A stretch of DNA of 9,114 bases from an uncultured Myxococcales bacterium (GTDB lineage Bacteria > Myxococcota_A > UBA9042). Below are positions 6,785-9,114 of the stretch, piece after piece. The translations under genes were made by a program, and so were the position numbers. The stretch covers positions 1 to 9,114 of the forward strand of contig CALGHC010000759.1 in NCBI GenBank assembly GCA_937915965.1, written 5' to 3'. The notes below the pieces were generated by a model, which worked only from the letters and a program-made list of their open reading frames with translations, ran no database searches and was not told the DNA's origin. Within the stretch, counting starts at the first letter, position 1; every line of letters starts with the position of its first letter.

Positions 6785-6915
6785 ACGAGGCGTTCTAGAC
6801 GAGGCGTTCTAGACGAGGCGTTCTAGACGGGGCGATCCTGGACGGGGCGGTCCTGGACGCGGCGATCCTGGACGGGGCGATCCTGGACGGGGCGATCCTG
6901 AACGGGGCGATCTCG
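6770..6915. repeat. Ten-unit 14/15-bp tandem array overlapping the dehydrogenase stop codon
   Basis: Four exact 14-bp units, GACGAGGCGTTCTA, run from 6770 to 6825. Six related 15-bp units, consensus GACGGGGCGATCCTG, follow from 6826 to 6915 with one or two changes in some copies. The two unit types align with a one-base insertion (TTC-T versus TCCT). The first unit lies inside the dehydrogenase gene and encodes its last residues (DEAF), with the TAG at 6782-6784 completed by the next unit. TAG then recurs at 6796, 6810 and 6824, in successive frames. The array fills nearly all of the convergent gap to the Kazal gene. It has no internal dyad symmetry and no T-tract, so it does not look like a terminator. 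Confidence 0.92.
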
Positions 6916-6924
6916 CGTCAGGCT

Positions 6925-6936
6925 TGGACTAGTCCA
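6925..6936. other. 12-bp perfect palindrome over the Kazal gene stop
   Basis: TGGACTAGTCCA is its own reverse complement and covers the TAG stop (6929-6931) of the minus-strand gene. With no loop it would not make a stable hairpin, but it could be a protein site. It may also be chance. Confidence 0.35.
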
Positions 6937-9114
6937 CGCACCCCCCGCCGCTAGCAGCGATGCCGACGTCCCAGGCAGCGGCCTTGCAGGCGTTGGCGTA
7001 GGTCTTGCCGTCGCAGCCGCACACCGGCACGTTGACCTCAAGGCACAGCGTGGGCTTGGGGGCGCAGGTCGCTTTGCCAAGACACAAGCCCAGCGGGCCG
7101 GCGCAGTGGCTCGACTTGCCACAGACGCCGGCTTCGCCCATGGCACAGCCCTTGGTGCCGAACGCGCACTCGCCTTCGTAGGAGAGGGGTGCACCGGCCA
7201 GCAGCCGAGCGCAGCTGTTGCCCCAGGTCCGGCCGTCGCAGCCACACTGCGGCTTGTAGACCTTGTCGCACATCGCCGGCACGGGCGTGCAGATGCCGCT
7301 TGCGCCGGTCGCGCAGCCACCGTAGTCGCAGACGGTGCCCTTGGGGCAGACGACATCGAGCACGCCGCCGCATTGCTGGCCGCTGACTTCGCACACTCCG
7401 TCTGCCGCGACCGACACACCACCACCGTGGGCGTCGCAGCCGGTCGGGTAGGTCTTGCCGTCGCAGCCGCAGACCGGCTTGTAGACGTCGGGGCAACCGC
7501 CGGGGAACGGGGTGCACACCCCTTCGCCACTGCACTGTCCGGTCTTTCCGGCGCAAAACGCGCTCTTGCCGCACGCGGTCGGGTCGCCGACTTTGCAGAC
7601 TGCGGGCTTGCACGCGCCCTGGGCCGCTACGACGACGCCAGCGGCGCCGGCCTCGCAGGTGTTGCCGTATGTCTTGCCGTCACAGCCGCAGACGGGCGCG
7701 ATATTCTCCGGGCAGCCGCCGGGTAGCTCGGAGCAGCCCCCCTCGCCACCGCATTGGCCCTCCTCGGCGCTGCAGTAGCGGCCAACGCCGCAGACCTCGT
7801 TGTCGCCCACCTTGCAGACCGTGACCTTGCACGCGCCCTGGTAGGCGATGTTGACGCCAGCCTTCCAGCCGTAGCACGCACCCCCGTAGGTCAGGCCATC
7901 GCAGCCGCACGCGGGCTGCAGGTACTTCGGGCACGGGTCTGGGATCGGGGTGCACGCGCCCTCGCCGCCACAGGCGCCATCGGCGACGACGCAGAACTTG
8001 CCTTTGGCGCATCCCTGCGGATCGCCGACCTTGCACGCGGGTGGCTTGCACGCAAGCATCGCGGCGACCAGAACGCCCGCCTTCCAGGCGTCGCAGCCGG
8101 TGTCGTAGGTCTTGCCGTCGCAGCCGCAGATGGGAACCAGCCCCAACGGGCACACCTCGGGGATGTCGGTACAGACCCCCTCTCCGCTGCACTGGCCGGT
8201 CGCGGCCGCGCAGATCTGGCCCTCTTCGCATTGGACCATCTTGGCGTTGATCACGCAGGGCTTGGGCTCGACCTTGCAGGGGCCGAGGTGCTTGATGTGG
8301 ATGCCCGCGGCGTTGGCTTCGCAGGTGCTGGCCCAGGTCTGGCCGTCGCAGCCGCACAGGGGCGGGCCGTCGACGTCGGGGCAGGGGCCAGGCAGCGGCG
8401 TGCACAGGCCCTGGCCGGCGCAGACGCCCACAGCGAGCGCGCACCAGGACTGTGCTGGGCAGGAATTGTCGACGTCCGCCTGGCACGAGACCGGCTTGCA
8501 TGCGCCGTCGCTGCTGACGTTGACGCCGCCGACGGCGGCCTCGCAGGCGTTGTTGTAGGTCTTGCCGTCGCAGCCACACACGGGCGCGACGTTGCCCCCG
8601 CAGCCGTCGGGCTTTGCTTTGCAGAAGCCCTTGCCTGCGCATGTTCCGACGTTGCCGCTGGCGCAATATGCCTGGGCGCCACACGTGTCGCTGCCGAGAT
8701 CGCAGGGCACGAGACAAGCGCCGGCGTACTTCAGGCCGACGCCGGCAAAAAGGCGCTTGCAGGCGTTGCTGTAGGTGACGCCGTCGCAACCGCACTCGGG
8801 CGATTCGACCGAGCCACAGCCGACCGGGGTCGGGACACACAAACCTTGGCTGCCGCAGGCGCCGATCATGCAGCTGGTGCCCGCGGCGCAGCCGCCGGCG
8901 TTGGTGCAGCCGATTGCACCACCGCTGTCGGCGTCGGCCTCGGCGTCAGCCCCCGCGTCGGCCTCGGCGTCGCCGTTGGCCCCAGCGTCGGCCTCGGAAT
9001 CTGCCCCGGCGCCGGCATCCGCGTCCGGTGCATCATCGTCCGACGCGTCTTCGTCGGATGCGTCTTCGTCGGATGCGTCTTCGTCGGATGCGTCTTCGTC
9101 GGATGCGTCTTCGT
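6929..9114 (-). CDS. Secreted multi-Kazal protein, nine 10-Cys modules behind an acidic linker (N-terminus outside window)
   Basis: The frame runs open from the right edge to TAG at 6929-6931, about 728 visible residues. ATG at 8867-8869 falls inside the first module: three of that module's ten cysteines lie upstream of it (codons at 8870, 8888 and 8906), so it is not the start. The N-terminal part (8924-9114) is an Asp/Ala/Glu/Ser/Gly linker. Nine modules of about 73 residues follow. Each has a leading four-cysteine segment and then a Kazal-like half with PxCGCDGxT[YW], whose CGC motifs begin near nt 8794, 8578, 8356, 8128, 7909, 7690, 7471, 7246 and 7021. Every module has exactly ten cysteines. 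The Kazal half follows C-x6-C-x7-C-x-C-x8-C-x14-C, with one extra residue once before the third cysteine (module 3) and once in the last gap (module 9). Kazal domains usually inhibit serine proteases. The acidic linker suggests an upstream signal or lipobox. Inhibitor activity is inference; a structural surface role is also possible. Confidence 0.9.
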   Translation of the reverse strand, partial: EDASDEDASDEDASDEDASDEDASDDDAPDADAGAGADSEADAGANGDAEADAGADAEADADSGGAIGCTNAGGCAAGTSCMIGACGSQGLCVPTPVGCGSVESPECGCDGVTYSNACKRLFAGVGLKYAGACLVPCDLGSDTCGAQAYCASGNVGTCAGKGFCKAKPDGCGGNVAPVCGCDGKTYNNACEAAVGGVNVSSDGACKPVSCQADVDNSCPAQSWCALAVGVCAGQGLCTPLPGPCPDVDGPPLCGCDGQTWASTCEANAAGIHIKHLGPCKVEPKPCVINAKMVQCEEGQICAAATGQCSGEGVCTDIPEVCPLGLVPICGCDGKTYDTGCDAWKAGVLVAAMLACKPPACKVGDPQGCAKGKFCVVADGACGGEGACTPIPDPCPKYLQPACGCDGLTYGGACYGWKAGVNIAYQGACKVTVCKVGDNEVCGVGRYCSAEEGQCGGEGGCSELPGGCPENIAPVCGCDGKTYGNTCEAGAAGVVVAAQGACKPAVCKVGDPTACGKSAFCAGKTGQCSGEGVCTPFPGGCPDVYKPVCGCDGKTYPTGCDAHGGGVSVAADGVCEVSGQQCGGVLDVVCPKGTVCDYGGCATGASGICTPVPAMCDKVYKPQCGCDGRTWGNSCARLLAGAPLSYEGECAFGTKGCAMGEAGVCGKSSHCAGPLGLCLGKATCAPKPTLCLEVNVPVCGCDGKTYANACKAAAWDVGIAASGGGCVD
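9045..9114. repeat. In-frame 15-bp minisatellite encoding an acidic EDASD repeat
   Basis: GCGTCTTCGTCGGAT is repeated exactly at 9045, 9060, 9075 and 9090, with a fifth partial copy running off the right edge. On the minus strand each unit encodes the five residues EDASD, extending the acidic linker of the Kazal protein. Being 15 bp long, gain or loss of copies keeps the reading frame. A degenerate copy (CATCATCGTCCGAC) precedes the exact ones. Confidence 0.92.

Noticed and set aside
6770..6915. Possible CRISPR array
   Set aside because: The units are directly adjacent 14-15 bp repeats with no spacers, and no cas gene is present.
7680..8840. Arg-rich 386-codon open frame overlapping the Kazal gene in another frame
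   Set aside because: Compositional shadow of the repeated Kazal coding sequence; no start context and no domain.
8867..8869. ATG as the start of the Kazal protein
   Set aside because: It falls inside module 1; starting here would remove three of its ten cysteines, and the frame stays open to the window edge.

Overview
The window is high-GC DNA dominated by long secreted or surface proteins, several of them cysteine-rich. The Asp/Ala/Gly-rich linker, the run of CGDG...CDDG repeats (Myxococcus cysteine-rich repeat / DUF4215 type), the tail-fibre-like N-terminal module and the multi-Kazal protein all suggest a member of the Myxococcota or a close former-deltaproteobacterial relative. This is inferred from protein style; there is no rRNA or other phylogenetic marker here. 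No tRNA, rRNA, insertion sequence, integrase or CRISPR array was seen.

Layout from left to right: (1) the 3' end of a plus-strand TPR-repeat protein (3-719). (2) A convergent minus-strand gene for a secreted protein of 640 residues (776-2698), with a beta-sandwich/tail-fibre-like N-terminus, six CGDG repeats and a 12-cysteine C-terminal domain I cannot name. (3) A 161-bp gap holding twelve 7-bp tandem repeats directly upstream of that gene's ribosome binding site. (4) A minus-strand beta-helix lipoprotein (2860-4524) with three copies of IIEPTF[S/A]P. (5) A 439-bp divergent gap (4525-4963) with two inverted repeats. (6) A plus-strand acyl-CoA dehydrogenase of 606 residues, FadE5/DmdC-like (4964-6784). 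(7) A 14/15-bp tandem array (6770-6915) that begins inside that gene's last codons and contains its stop. (8) A minus-strand protein, cut by the right edge (6929-9114), with nine Kazal-like modules of exactly ten cysteines each behind a long acidic linker.

Nothing ties these genes into one pathway. The three minus-strand genes share an envelope/exported theme. The acyl-CoA dehydrogenase is a metabolic gene lying between them on the other strand, and the TPR fragment is unrelated. Every intergenic gap longer than 100 bp holds tandem or inverted repeats. The strongest observations are the invariant ten-cysteine Kazal modules with one cysteine apparently relocated, the IIEPTF ladder in the beta-helix, the unnamed 12-cysteine domain, and two tandem arrays placed at gene boundaries.
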